Positions 18,619-29,831 are shown, numbered from the stretch's first letter. The stretch is DNA of 64,000 nt from Atopobium sp. oral taxon 416 (GCF_018128285.1 NZ_CP072380.1:2604001-2668000), one strand, 5' to 3'. Numbers and translations: made by a program. The notes: generated by a model from the sequence alone, not told the origin.

Positions 18619-19715
18619 GGCAGATTGTCAAGCTGAGTGTAACATCTCCCTAAAGACCTCGTTGGCTGTCCTGTATTTCAGGACCTTCCTCGCCCTGTTG
18701 TTGATCAGGGTCACCGCATGCTGCACCTCTTCGTTCGTGACCTTTCCGAAGTCGGTGCCCTTAGGGGAAGAACTTTCGCAGGAGCCCGTTGGTGTTCTTA
18801 ACTGTTAGCTTCTGCCATAGATGGTGAGGGTCGCAGAAGTAGAACTGTACACCTCAAAGGGCATCTGTGAGCCCTGTATGCCCTGCGAGCTGCTTGCCCC
18901 TATCCGGAAGTGAGCGTCTCGAGCGGGCGTCCCTGTAGCAGCCCGACCTCGGCCTTGAAGACGCTCCCGCTGACGTGCTGGCTCTCTTCGCGGCAAGCAG
19001 CCTCACTGCCCTGTCGGCAAGCACAAGCAGGCACATGGGTCCCGCTGCCACGAGCGTGTCGTCTGCCCAGTCTCCGAGGTAAGACCTCGCATCGGCCTGC
19101 TTGGGCCTCTCCTTTACGCTATGCGAGATCCTGATCTTACCCCTGATCTTAGGCCCCTTGCTGCGATCCTCTTCCCCTTCCTGCGCAGGTGGTGCCGTAC
19201 CTGGCCTTCGGGGCCGGTTTCCGGCAGCTCGAGGGCGGCGGCTAAGGACCTCACGGTAGAATAGTCGGCAGGCTCAACGACGCCGCTGCCGCCACCCTCG
19301 AGCCTGAGATGTCGTCTATCTCCTCCAGGGACCAGTGTCTGTCCATGATGAGTAAGCGCACCTTCTGTGCGAGCGCAGGGTCTGAAAGCCGCCTTTTCGC
19401 CCTGCATCTCCTGCGGCGCTCATCCGCCCTCCTTTGGGCAGTACATGCCCTAAAGTGTCCGTGGTGGCCGTTCCTCTTGAGCTTGTGGCAGACGCTGGAG
19501 CTGTCCCTGCCGATCTCTGCCGCGATATAGGCAATTGACCTTCCCTCTGCATGCAGCGTGGCTATGCAGTCCCTCTCCTGAGGGCTAAGATGTGTGTAGT
19601 GGCACATTCCTTCTAGCTTTCGACGCTGACTAGCCAACCAACATCGTAGCCTTCCGGAGTGTGCCACGCTTGCATTCAGCGGGCTATCCTGTTGCACTCA
19701 GAATGCTAATCCGCC
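18619..19715 (-). mobile_element. IS30-family element, copy 2, transposase disrupted
   Basis: Same ends as copy 1 and 3-bp target duplications ACC on both sides (18616-18618 and 19716-19718). The transposase starts at 19608 (MCHYTHLSPQERDC) and is readable to SGSRVAAAASLSLPTIL before frame changes. Inserted at the very tip of an ISL3 element. Confidence 0.85.
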
Positions 19716-19718
19716 ACC

Positions 19719-19777
19719 TAAAAAACTAGGGCAGGACCGCTTTCGCAACCCCGCCCCGCAAAACCCGAAGGTTTTTT
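19719..19777 (+). terminator. Partial H-cassette tail with hairpins
   Basis: TAAAAAACTAG, a GC-rich stem, then AAAACCCGAAGGTTTTTT. The same tail follows the HTH cassettes at 45311-45375 and 50210-50265. Here it faces the 3' end of the Abi gene, suggesting that a full cassette once stood to the left. Confidence 0.55.
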
Positions 19778-19798
19778 GTCTGGCTTCATTATGAGCGA

Positions 19799-20615
19799 TC
19801 AAATCCAGCTGTCAAATATCCTCGAAAGAAATCTGTAGGCGGAGGCCACACTGTCGGCGTTTGAATACCAATCTGCATGCTCGGTGGTGCGGTGCTCCAA
19901 GGCTTTGATCAGGCTCCTGCACATCTCCCCTGTGTGGGAGCCCACAACCAGCTCCCTGTAGGCAAAAGCCATCATCGTTATCTGCTGAATTCGCAGATTG
20001 GACATCTTCGCACGCCTCGCACGCTTGTTGACGCCGATCTCGGCGAGGGCCAGTGCAACCGCCTTCGGGGTGCGGATGGTGCTCACCTCGCTTGGTGCGA
20101 AACCGCTGATGATGTCCGTGGAGTGGGCGCAGGCGTTTCTCAGGGCTTGGGCTTGCCTGAGCAGGTAGTGCTCGCTTCTCATCTGCCGGTCCTTCCACCT
20201 ATCTGCGCAATAGAGATAGAAGTTGATGAAGCCCCCGAAGGAGAGCAATTCGACGAGAACCCACACAGGCTTGTCCTCGTCGTACTTACGGGCCATCCCG
20301 CCGCTGAAGCCGTCTCTCTTCAGCCGCTCCATCTCGTTCTCTCGGATCGAGCGGTTTCTCTCGCTCAAGCTTGCCAGATAGTCGTCGACGATCGAGTACC
20401 CGTCCTCGTCCGCCCGCTCGGTTGCCTCGCGTATGAGCTTGACCTTCGCGAAGTACTCGACGTCCAGTGTCATCGGGAGCAACGTGTACCTGAGCATGTG
20501 GTCGATGGCCGCGAGGTCCTTGAGATGCCCGAAGTCGAGGCCTACGTACTCGCCGTTGTGTTTCCCGCCAACGCGCTTGTCGAAGAGGATGCGGTAGGCT
20601 GCGAGCTTGAAATAG
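19799..20615 (-). pseudogene. Abi family (Abi_2-like) protein, N-terminus replaced by an ISL3 end
   Basis: From YFKLAAYRILFDKRVGG through FGHLKDLAAIDHMLRYTLL, ALRNACAHSTDIISG and AYRELVVGSHTGEM this reads like an AbiD/AbiF-type abortive-infection protein. The RNACAH motif is the HEPN-like R-x4-6-H signature of that group, at about two thirds of the chain. The first residues of the open frame (MLPTRSDEEP) belong to the inverted repeat of an ISL3 element ending at 20616, so the native start and perhaps 30-50 residues are lost. Whether a fused product is made is unknown. Confidence 0.65.
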
Positions 20616-22005
20616 GGCTCTTCGTCACTTCTGGTGGGTAGCACACCTGCATCCTCTTGAGGGCGTGGCCTTTAAACGGCAGTATTTTCCCCGACAGGAG
20701 GCTGCGTTCCTAAGGTGCGATATGGATATTCAGGTAGGCATGCTAGCAAGGCTCTTTAAGAGGTCCCAGGGGGCTTAGGGACGAGTGGGAGGTCACGGGC
20801 GTCTGGTTTAAGGAGCGCGAGGGAGCGCAGGACGAGCTCCATGTGAGGGTCGCCCACAGGAAAGGGCCAGGCAGTCGAGTGCCCCGTATGCCACAGGATG
20901 TGCAGCACCTGTGACACACGCGAGAGGACCTTGTAGCATCTCGACATCTGGCAATACGAGACCATCGTGCACTGCGCCGTGCCCAGGGCCGACTGCCCCA
21001 AAGACGGCGTGCATGCCACAAGGATGCCCTGAAAGGTGCGGCCGAAGACGCACTTCACAGCGCTCTTTAAGGCGCAGGCGATAAGTGATGGCGCTCTTTG
21101 GCATGAGCGTGACGCCGGTCGCGCAGCAGCTGCACGAGACAGCCCACGCGCATATGGCACCTGCTGGGCAAGGCCGTAGCCGAGGCAAGGGATACCGCCG
21201 ACTACTCGGATGTCGTGCGCGCAGGGATAGACGACACCGCCAAAAGGCGCAACCAAAGCTACATCAGCATCATGGCCAACCTCGACTGTCAGCGTGCCGT
21301 GGCCGTCACGCAAGGCAGGGACAAGGGGGCCTTAGGCAGGCTCTGAGACGAGCTTAAGGAGCACGGGAGGGGACTGCACGAAGGTCTTAGAGGTCACGCG
21401 CGACATGGCTTAAGGCATACTCGCTGGGGGGGCGGCGCCAAGATGCCCCAGGCCACACAGAGCGTGGGACAGCTTCCATGTGGTGCAGCTCCTGATGAGG
21501 GCGACAGACCCTGTGAGGTGCCAAGAGAGGCGCGAGTCCGCCGAGAAGCACAAGGCAGCTTGCCCAGACGAAATACATATGGCTGAAGAAGAAGGAGTCG
21601 CTCACAAAGCTCCAGCTCGCGAAGAGAGAGGAGCTCGACCCTGCGAAGACCCATCTCAGAACTGCAAGGGCCTGCCAGATGGGAGAGGCGCTGCAGGACG
21701 TCTATTCATGCGCAGACAGGGAATCGGCGGCAGCAGCCCCAGAGCGCCTCTGCTCGTGGATGGCGCACTCCAACGTGGCCGAGATAAAGAGCGTGGCGAG
21801 GACGCTCAGGAAGGAGCGAGAGGGGATCTTGAACTGGTGGAAGAGGGGATCCACCAACGCGATCCTGGAAGGCCTCAACTCGGTCGTCCAGTCGGTCCGC
21901 AGCATCGCCTACTTCAGGACGATGATCTTCCTCAGGCTAGGCCGTCTGGACTTCACGGCCCAGAAGAAGCTGGCATGCGCTACCCACTAGAAACAGCGAA
22001 GAGCC
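20616..22005 (+). mobile_element. ISL3-family element (type A), copy 1, transposase disrupted
   Basis: Ends are GGCTCTTCGTCACTTCTGG and the complement of GGCTCTTCGCTGTTTCTAG, matching the intact-ended copy at 39401-40757. Fragments correspond to the ISL3 N-terminal cysteine region and the C-terminal ILNWWKRGSTNAILEGLN, with frame changes between. Flanking sequences do not match as a target duplication, so one side has been rearranged; the left end cuts the Abi gene and the right end cuts an IS5 copy. Confidence 0.8.
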
Positions 22006-22320
22006 GGAATTTCGCAAGTGTCGTAGCATCTGGCACCTGCGCTTGCATGAGGTCTGCGTGCACAGAAGCGCTGCCAGGAGTGGCAATCCAGGATAGCATC
22101 TTTAAGTTCCCTCGTCTTAAGAGCCCAAACATGACCTAAAGCAGGCTACATCCTAAAGCATCGTCTTTGCAGCGCGCACATGCCTGCCACGCGCCTGTCA
22201 ATGGTAGCTGGGTTCTACCAGTGCAATCCAGCTATCCCATGGCACGATCGCATCCATCCGCTCCAGGAATGCCTCTCGCCGGGTCTTTCTCCTCTGGCCC
22301 TGGGATTTAAGGTCTTAAAA
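22006..22320 (-). mobile_element. IS5-family fragment
   Basis: Near-identical to 15276-15575, the upstream half of the IS5 remnant, cut on the left by the ISL3 element. No intact reading frame. Confidence 0.7.
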
Positions 22321-22373
22321 GCTCATCTGGCTGCCCATATCTTCCTTTTGGATATGCTGGATTACGTTGCTGT

Positions 22374-22422
22374 AATTATAACATATCCGCAGGCAGATAG
22401 GCATCTATGTGGGTATGGGCAC
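22374..22422 (+). repeat. 49-bp direct repeat, left copy
   Basis: Begins AATTATAACATATCCGCAGG and ends GGGTATGGGCAC; identical to 24401-24449. The pair brackets the IS1634 element and is best read as its long target duplication. Confidence 0.85.
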
Positions 22423-24400
22423 CCGTCTTTAGCGTTTAGCACCACGATTCTTCAGGGCCCGGAACATGGTCCGGGACCCGGAAAACCAGCCCTGAGCTGG
22501 CTTTTTTCATGCCCCGATGTTTGATCTGCGGGGAATTTCCTGGCGTCATCTATATACGGTGCTATGGTGCTTTCGTCTGACAGGGAGTGGCAGATGGCCT
22601 ACTTCCTCAAGCAGACGCGCAACAAAGAAAGGGCTCTATCTCCAGATATACGAGAGCCACTGGGACCCCAAGCGAAGGCATACCACGAACAGGTCGGTGA
22701 AGGCCCTGGGCTACGAGGACGAGCTGAAGGAGAAGGGCATCGCCGACCCCGTCTCGCATTTCAGGGCAGAGGTGGCCCGCATGAATGCCGAGCGGAAGGC
22801 CGGCATGGAGAGGGAGAGGGCGCGCGAGATATCTGACGTGCCTGCCACGAGACACCTCGGCCACTTCGCCCTGAAGGCGGAGGACACGGCGCTTGTAGCT
22901 GCAGGCGACATGGCCCTGCTGCAGGCGCCCTCAGGCTTGCGCTTCTCCCTGCATGGCCTGCTCTCCTCGCTCGTCTATGCGAGGGCCGTCGCCCCCTGCT
23001 CGAAGCTCAGGACCTTCAAGGACGTACTGCCCCAGATGGAGGGCATCGATGCGCAGTTCACGCTGGACCAGCTCTGAGACGGGCTCGCCTATCTGGGCGA
23101 TGAGTACGACAAGGTCGTCGAGATCTACAATGCGCACGTGGATGCCCTCTTCGGCCACGACATGTCCTTGGCCTACTTCGATTGCACGAACTTCTACTTC
23201 GAGATAGACCACAAGGACTCCTTCTGAAGGAAGGGGCCCTCCAAGGAGCACAGGCCGGAGCCGACAGTCGCGATGGGGCTTCTCCTCGACGCCAACTGCA
23301 TCCCGGTGGCCATGAGCCTGTTTCCCGGCAACGAGAGCGAGAAGCCGCAGCTGGGGAGATGCATCGCCCAGATGAAGGAGAGGGGCTCCATGTCCGGCAG
23401 GACCGCGCGGGTCGCCGACAAGGGGCTCAGCTGTGCGGCCAACATCTCCGAGGCCGTGCTTGCAGGGGACGGCTACATCTTCTCGAAGTCGGTGAAGACG
23501 CTTTCCGCCAAGGAGCGCACATGGGCGCTCTCGGGAGATGGCTGGACGGACGTCCCCGACGGGAGGGACGGAACATCGTTTCGCTACAAGGTGGCCGACG
23601 GCGACTTTAGGTACACGTTCGTGGACGAAGGCGCAAGGTCGAGCTCCTAGAGAGACGCGTCGTCACGTACAGCCCCTCTCTTGCCAGGAAACAGACCTGC
23701 GAGATAAGCCAGCAGGTGGAGAAGGCAAGGGCGCTTAAGGCGGCAGCCGCGAAGAGGTCCGACTACGGCGACAGCGCGAAGTACGTCACATACTCCCCCG
23801 TCGACGCCGAGGGCGAGCTCAGGAAGGACGCGAAGGTCGCGGCCACCTTAAACCACGAGGCCATCAGGAAGGCGAGGGCCCTTGCCGGCTACAACATGAT
23901 CGTGACCTCGAAGACCACGATGGAACCCCTGGCCATATATGGCACCTACCACAGGCTCTGGAGGATCGAGGAGAGCTTCAGGGTGATGAAGTCCAAGCTC
24001 GATGCGAGGCCCGTCTATCTTCAGAGGCAGAGCACAATCACGGGCCACTTCCTCGTCTGCTACATCGCGGTGCTGCTCATGAGGCTCCTGCAGGTGAAGG
24101 TGCTGGGAGATAGCTTCTCCTCCAAGGACATCATGGGGCTCTGTCGCGGCCTCGATGTGTGCCGCACCTCGGAGAGGAGGTATGCCAACATATCCAGGAG
24201 AAGCCCCATCATCGAGGAGCTGGCGTCAAGGACGGGGCTGCCGCTGCTTCACTTCAACCTCACCGAGGGCGACGTGAAGGCGATCTCCTCCTGCACGCTC
24301 GCCCATGCTGCGCGGCGAAGGGAAGGGCCCTTCTGCCGGCAGGAAGCGCGGCTGAAGGGACCCATAGCACCATATCGGGGATCGAAAAACCAAAGCCCGG
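22423..24400 (+). mobile_element. IS1634-family element, transposase disrupted
   Basis: The transposase starts near 22594 (MAYFLKQTRN), shifts into KKGLYLQIYESHWDPKRRH and RSVKALGYEDELKEKGIADP, then runs to TGA at 23075. Reading continues through DGLAYLGDEYDKVVEIYNA, a second TGA at 23225, RPEPTVAMGLLLDANCIPV, a frame change near 23640, and ends with YHRLWRIEESFRVMKSKLD and FLVCYIAVLLMRLLQVK. This is the IS4/IS1634 DDE order. The internal stops and shifts make it non-functional alone. Long direct repeats are a known property of the family. Confidence 0.85.
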
Positions 24401-24449
24401 AATTATAACATATCCGCAGGCAGATAGGCATCTATGTGGGTATGGGCAC
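24401..24449 (+). repeat. 49-bp direct repeat, right copy
   Basis: Identical to 22374-22422 and immediately after the right end of the IS1634 element. Confidence 0.85.
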
Positions 24450-24516
24450 TGCATGGTTCGAGACATTTTGAGCCGGCGGCATACAGCGTGTGGCTCCACT
24501 GGCCTCATCGAGCCGA

Positions 24517-24536
24517 ATTAATCATCGTTTCCCTAG
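24517..24536. repeat. Orphan IS5-type terminal inverted repeat
   Basis: ATTAATCATCGTTTCCCTAG is the exact complement of the end at 14420. No transposase adjoins it; 24450-24516 shows nothing recognisable. Confidence 0.65.
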
Positions 24537-24599
24537 GAGGCCATTCTCTCACCGTACCTAGAAATGGTCAATATTGAGAATTATATTCCCAATTTCACC

Positions 24600-24936
24600 C
24601 ATTCCCACTCTATCGTTGCATGGCTCGTTTTCATGTAGTCAGCGAGGCTGATGAACTGGGATTCCCTCTACTCTCCTATCGCGAATACCGCGTAGTCGCC
24701 TTGTAGTCAGCACTGACTACCTGCTCTGTAGTCACTTGGGAAGAGTATTTTCACCCGACCGAAGAGTGACATGCCTGAACTGCGGAAACGCAGTTCGGTT
24801 GCGCAAAACTGACTACATGAGCGGGAACGGCGTCGGCGGAGTGGAGCGCATGCTGACCCAAGAGTGACGATTCACGAGTGAAGAGTGACAGCGTTGAGCT
24901 GGGGAAATGCGAATCTGATCCCAACAGATGACTACG
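24600..24936 (+). repeat. Repeat element R, copy A
   Basis: About 337 bp starting CATTCCCACTC and ending GATGACTACG. Contains GTAGTCA-GCAC-TGACTAC as a hairpin (7-bp stem), three AGAGTGAC motifs and GAACTGCG-GAAA-CGCAGTTC, a perfect 8-bp stem with a GAAA loop. Same order of motifs as copies at 42046, 47104 and 52574. On the minus strand the left end reads DYMKTSHATIEWE. It lies next to the 3' end of the first AbiE pair. Confidence 0.75.
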
Positions 24937-25034
24937 TACCTATTGTTCAGAATCGGATTTTTGCAGCAACGAATGGATGGGTCTCAAATTCGTACACCCC
25001 GTCGCAATAAACCCTCGCCAATCGCATATGCTCC

Positions 25035-25880
25035 TCAGAGACCGACCTTTCTCCCAATCGTGCGGACAGCGTTCATGGCGTCCGCTACCGAGACGTCGGC
25101 AGTATACGGGTTCAATCGCGTATACGCGCTCCATATGCGAGCTATCTCGTCAGAGTCTTCTATCTCCCGACTTACAAGCTCATAGTGCCTCATTAAATCA
25201 GAGGAGCCGCGATGCTCCGATGTCCGCCGAACTGCCTCTCGCAATGTCTTCCAGTCAATTGACCTCCCATATAATTTCATGAGCGTAGCGAGGTCATATA
25301 AATCTCGGGCACGCGTGGTAGCAGTGCCGCGCTTCACTACCGCCTCAAACTTCTCTGCCATGCACGTTTCGAGCGGATAGGACAGCAAGTGAATTGATCC
25401 CTCCCCGAACAGAGTGGGAAAATCGTACTCAACCTCGCCAGGAGTGATAGCATCGCCCGTCGTGACGTCAACTTTCAATGGCGTCTTCATGCGGCCGAAC
25501 TGGGTAACCAGATGCACACGCAGTCCGCCGTAGTCATCATCCTCACGAATCGGCTCTACGCGCCCGAATGTAAAAATAATCCCATCCTCCAGATTGACTG
25601 AGCAAATCTCCTGCATAGCAGCCGAAATTGTCTCTTCGCTCACCGTCAAAACTCTTACCGTTGCATCTAGGTCCATGGTGGTACGCTGCGCCGCTCCCAT
25701 CATCGAGGAGAGAAGCAGCCCTCTCTTGATGACGAAGCGCTCGCGGTACTGCGTCCTCTCTAGCCTCATAAGAAGATGCTCGAAAAAGTAGCGTTGCATG
25801 ACCTCCTGAGCAGAGAGGCCGTGCTCCTTTGCCAGCGCCTTCGCCTTTCCTCTCAGGCTTGCATCGTTGCTGATTGTCAC
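25035..25880 (-). CDS. AbiEii-type nucleotidyltransferase toxin
   Basis: 281 residues. FVIKRGLLLSSMMGAAQRTTMDLDATV (about 48-74) is the AbiEii active-site block (K-x-G plus R-T-x-D-x-D), and MAEKFEAVVKRGTATTRARDLYDL is the conserved C-terminal block. Members transfer nucleotides to tRNA ends and cause growth arrest after phage attack in type IV toxin-antitoxin systems. The start overlaps the antitoxin stop by 4 bp, giving translational coupling. KRGLLL replaces the more common KGG. Confidence 0.9.
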   Translation of the reverse strand: MTISNDASLRGKAKALAKEHGLSAQEVMQRYFFEHLLMRLERTQYRERFVIKRGLLLSSMMGAAQRTTMDLDATVRVLTVSEETISAAMQEICSVNLEDGIIFTFGRVEPIREDDDYGGLRVHLVTQFGRMKTPLKVDVTTGDAITPGEVEYDFPTLFGEGSIHLLSYPLETCMAEKFEAVVKRGTATTRARDLYDLATLMKLYGRSIDWKTLREAVRRTSEHRGSSDLMRHYELVSREIEDSDEIARIWSAYTRLNPYTADVSVADAMNAVRTIGRKVGL

Positions 25881-26452
25881 GACAACACCTCCAAATACGT
25901 CTGAAGCTCTGCGGTTACGCCCGTCGCCTTCGCATAGCGCATCAGCCGAGGCAGGTCTTTCTCAGAAGAATCAAAGTACGCATTCATGGCCTGCCTGAGG
26001 AGCTGGATGTCTGCCTCACCGCGTTTGCGCGCTAGTATAAGGTCACAGATGCTGCGCTCGCGGTCGTGAAGCAACAGCGACGTGCCTGTGGGGGATGTGC
26101 CTTGCACTACTCCCAGGCCGTAGAGCTCCTTACTCTCATGCATGACGAGGCAATCGGGGAACTCCCCCACTATGCCACCCTCTTTGTAGCCGCGAGGGAG
26201 CGAGACCTCGTACACACTGGGCACGATATCGGTCATGTCGTGAAGGTAAAGCGAGCTACTACTACGAAAGACTGCTTTTGGCCACCGCAGAGAAATGACG
26301 GCGAAATCGTCCAACGGCGTGTCCGCGAGCGCGAAGACCCCGCGGCTTTCCTTGACCGCTATGCCCTGGGAGACGAGCAGCTGCAACATGCTCGATGAGA
26401 ATCCCGCGTGCCGTGCCTGTTTTGTAGTGATGCGACCGGCGTTTCTGTGCAT
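25877..26452 (-). CDS. AbiEi-type antitoxin
   Basis: 191 residues from the ATG at 26452, with an N-terminal winged helix (AGRITTKQARHAGFSSSMLQLLVSQGI) and VFRSSSSLYLHDMTDIVP as in AbiEi repressors. The strong ribosome site GGAGGGGA (26481-26488) sits far from this ATG and 2 nt before an ACG at 26477-26479 that opens the in-frame reading KKNDLIELMHRNAG. The native start was probably at 26479 and may have been altered from ATG. The AT-rich stretch upstream is the likely promoter. Confidence 0.83.
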   Translation of the reverse strand: MHRNAGRITTKQARHAGFSSSMLQLLVSQGIAVKESRGVFALADTPLDDFAVISLRWPKAVFRSSSSLYLHDMTDIVPSVYEVSLPRGYKEGGIVGEFPDCLVMHESKELYGLGVVQGTSPTGTSLLLHDRERSICDLILARKRGEADIQLLRQAMNAYFDSSEKDLPRLMRYAKATGVTAELQTYLEVLS

Positions 26453-26633
26453 GAGTTCTATAAGGTCGTTCTTCTTCGTATCCCCTCCGTTGGTAAGACA
26501 TACATTTATATTAACTGAAATTACGTATATATTACCATATCCTCACGATGACTTAATCCAGAAAAGGGTACTAGTTGTAAGACGGCGCAACTCGATGGTA
26601 GCGTGAGACTAGACGATATAGGCTAATTCCCTA

Positions 26634-27827
26634 TCAAGCCCAATTTGCATAGCTGTGCTGCCCGCATACCCTGCTAGCTGGTCTTTTTCGCATAGAAGTC
26701 CCTGTATCTGAGCGCTTTTCGGCAGCGCATGGCGCGGTCCAGCACCCATGCCACCTTCTCGTCCATGTTATCGCCGATGTTGCGGGAGACCCACCAAAGG
26801 TCGAGCCATCCCTAAATGTCTGCGGCCCTAAATCCGCTGTGGGACCTCAGGAGACTCTTTAGCAGGTTGCATTCCTGGTTGACCATGTCCAGGCAATTGT
26901 CCCTGTCAGGGAGCGTGTAGCACTTCTTCGCGTCGTATGCCTTACTCTCGAGATTCAGGCGCTTTGCGAGGACGGCGTGCGACTTCTCCTTGTCGAGCAT
27001 GTGCTCGGATCTCCGCTCAATATGGCCTTTGAAGGCATCCCCATGTCCTCTTTCGGCCCGTCTTGCCGAGCCCTTCGTCCAGGCAGAGCGATGTCTCGTG
27101 GACGTCCACGGCGACGCCGATGCAGACCTTGTTCCTTGAGAGGCCCCACATCGTACTGCCATCAGCATTGCGCATGTGGTCTTCTGGGTCGAGCGGCCAC
27201 TACGTCTCGTCGAGCCATATCCTCTCGAAGAGAGAGTGGCGCCCTCCTGGCAGGGCGCGATTACGCCGAAGAGCTTCGCCGTCCACTACGCAGGGGTCTC
27301 AAAGGAGCGCTGGTGGCCCCAGGCTCATGCCGCCTCGCTCTTACTGCTTAAGGATCTTCGACAGGAACATGGCCCATTTCAAGACGGGGAAGATGCCTCG
27401 AGTCGAAGAGCGTGCCGGTCGCAGACGTGAATGTCCTTCTGCAGTTGAGGTAGCGCTATCTCTGGACGCCGTTGCGGTCGTGCCCGTCGCGCTTGAAGCG
27501 CGCCGATCCTCACCATAGGCAGGCCTTTGGCGTATATGCATCGAAGAGGCCGGCCTCGCCGTCCCGGGACAGGGAAGGATGGAGCTCGGCATATGCCGCC
27601 CTGCGCGTCTTTTCTGCGAGCCTCGAGGCGCTAGCCTTGGAGCTGTCGGCGTATGTCATGTGGTAGTCCCCCATCGTCGCGGTAGGCCGTGCCGCCAAGG
27701 GACTACCACATCGTAAGGGCGCAACGCCCCGCCGGGAAGATCTTGCGGGTGTGTTTCGCCGTCAACTATATCCCAACAGGCACCCTGCAAAGAGCCTGTC
27801 GAGCACAGCTATGCAAATTGGGCTTGA
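26634..27827 (-). mobile_element. IS element, family unassigned, transposase disrupted
   Basis: Inverted repeats start TCAAGCCCAATTTGCATAGC and its complement ends the element; both sides carry TTCCCTA as a 7-bp target duplication (26627-26633, 27828-27834). A minus-strand fragment reads DKEKSHAVLAKRLNLESKAY and DRDNCLDMVNQECNLLKSLL then LRSHSGFRAADI, typical of a clostridial transposase group related to IS1595. The rest is frameshifted. Confidence 0.75.
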
Positions 27828-28046
27828 TTCCCTATTTCCACTCGCAAGTCAATCCGATACCTTGCTAGCACGGTGTTCACTTATTGATTCCAAGCTTCTA
27901 ACGTTGCTCATACCGTCATGAAACATCGTGCTAACTGCGCATCATCTCGACTTTACAGAAGCAGGAAAGGAAATTCGGGAAAGCGAAGAAGCTCTACCTT
28001 GGCTGCCAGGTTACCCAAATAACTCATCCTTCCATCCTCATTGTCA

Positions 28047-29181
28047 AACTCGCTGTTAGACCATGATTGACCTGACGCCCCTGTCCTTCCAATAGCTCCA
28101 GAAGGGTTGCTCTATGTCTATGAGCGCACGCCTGGTATGGACATACCTGCCTCCTGCAAGCTTGCCTGAGAGCATATCCTTCTTCTCCCGCTCAGAATGC
28201 CTTACCTGCTCTATCCACAGAAAGCAGGCAAGACAAGTGCCCCAGCCACTTCGTAGAAGACCCCATGGAAGAAAAGCAGGAACTCGCGCAGCCTTCGCTG
28301 CATCGCATTGACGAGGCTAAGCTCGCCGTGTGCTTGAAGACCCCAAGCGAGGAGAGCCACGCGCATATCCTGTATGGTCGTCGCTGGCGACCCATAAGCT
28401 GTCGACGATACCTGAAAGGGCATCTGTGAGCTTCCCGTCCTCGGGCCTGTCCCTGCCGCAGAGGATGGCATATTCGTCTCTTAAGTCACTCGCGCAGCAC
28501 TCCATGCAGACCTTCTTGTTCTATATGCCACAGCAATGCACAACATGGCCGTGCGTGTGCACCTTTCTCAGCATCTGGATGTTGGGCCTTGCCCTGTTGC
28601 CTGTAAGCGACTCGCCGATGTAGATCCCAATCTTTTGGCAGGAGACGGTGGGTCCATACCTGAAGGCGCCAAGAGCGGCCTGCAGCAGCTCGAAGAGCCT
28701 CATGCGCATGGAACCACAATGTCCTTAAGGCTCACAGGGCAGCTTTCCGTAAGCTCCCTTAAGGGACATGCCTGCAAGCGTGCCCTTTGCATATGCGGCC
28801 CATGTGGCGGCCGTGGGCTTGGACATAACCAGGACAGATCTTGTCTTTACAAAGAAGGTCTTGCCTCACGAGCAACACTTCCATCTCTTAAGGCCACACG
28901 CGTCGTGGCCCTTGCAATAGAAACTGAGCGATTTGCACCTCGGGCACCTCTTGGGTGCTCCCGCAAGGGCAGAGCCTGCCATCTTCTTGGCTATGAGCGC
29001 CTTCAGCCTCTCTAAGAGCTCGCGTTTCTCGGCGATCCCCATCTTTTTGATCTGCTGCAGTATCATTGGATCCATCCGGGCCCTTTGACCCTCGATGTTT
29101 TTGTCTGACGACATACATTGTAGGCAAAGACCCGGACACTTTTGGGCCCTTCTTAGGTCAATTATGGTCTAACAGCGAGTT
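28047..29181 (-). mobile_element. IS element with zinc-ribbon transposase, disrupted
   Basis: Inverted repeats AACTCGCTGTTAGACCAT at both ends, each bordered by GTCA. The minus strand starts MSSDKNIEGQRARMDPMIL and includes CPRCKSLSFYCKGHDACGLK and RWKC, a zinc ribbon as in IS1595-like transposases. Later pieces (HGHVVHCCGI and others) are in different frames. Between 27835 and 28046 no gene is seen. Confidence 0.65.
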
Positions 29182-29254
29182 GTCAAAAACGGATGGCCGC
29201 ACGGCAATTATCGGACATAAGCGGACAGACATCGTTTGTACGTTTTTTTGGCTG

Positions 29255-29831
29255 GGCAGATTGTCAAGCTGAGTGCAACATCTCCCTAAAGACCTCGTTG
29301 GCTGTCCTGTATTTCAGGACCTTCCTCGCCCTGTTGTTGATCAGCTCCACCGCATGCTGCACCTCCTCGTTTGTGACCTTGCTGAAGTCTGTGCCCTTAG
29401 GGGAAGAACTTGCGCAGGAGCCCGTTGGTGTTCTTAACTGTTAGCTTCTGCCATAGATGGTGGGGGTCGCAAAAGTAGAACTGCACGCCTCAAAGGGCAT
29501 CTGTGACATCTGTATGCCCTGTGAGCTGCTTGCCCCTATCCGGAAGTGAGTGTCTTAAGGGGACGTCCCTGCAGCAGCCCGAAGGCGGCCTTAGAGACGC
29601 TTCCGCTGTCGTGCTGGCTCTCTTCGCGGCAAGCAGCCTCACTGCCCTGTCGGCAAGCACGAGCAGGCATACGGGTCCTGCTCCGACGACCGTGTCGTTT
29701 CCCCACTCTCCGAGACGAGACCTCTCATCGGCCTGCTTGAGCCTCTCCTTTACGGTATGTAAGATCTCGATCTTGCCTTTGGTCTTAGGCCTCTTGCTGC
29801 GGATTCTCTTCCCCTTCCTGCGCAGGTGGCG
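29255..29831 (-). mobile_element. IS30-family element, copy 3, half element
   Basis: The left end GGCAGATTGTCAAGC is intact. Sequence matches copy 2 until about 29831, then changes abruptly to an IS21 gene. Only the C-terminal half of the transposase remains. Confidence 0.8.

Noticed and set aside
23075-23228. TGA codons read through inside transposases, suggesting TGA recoding
   Set aside because: Intact genes in the window end normally at TGA and the same transposases also carry frame changes, so decay explains the stops better.
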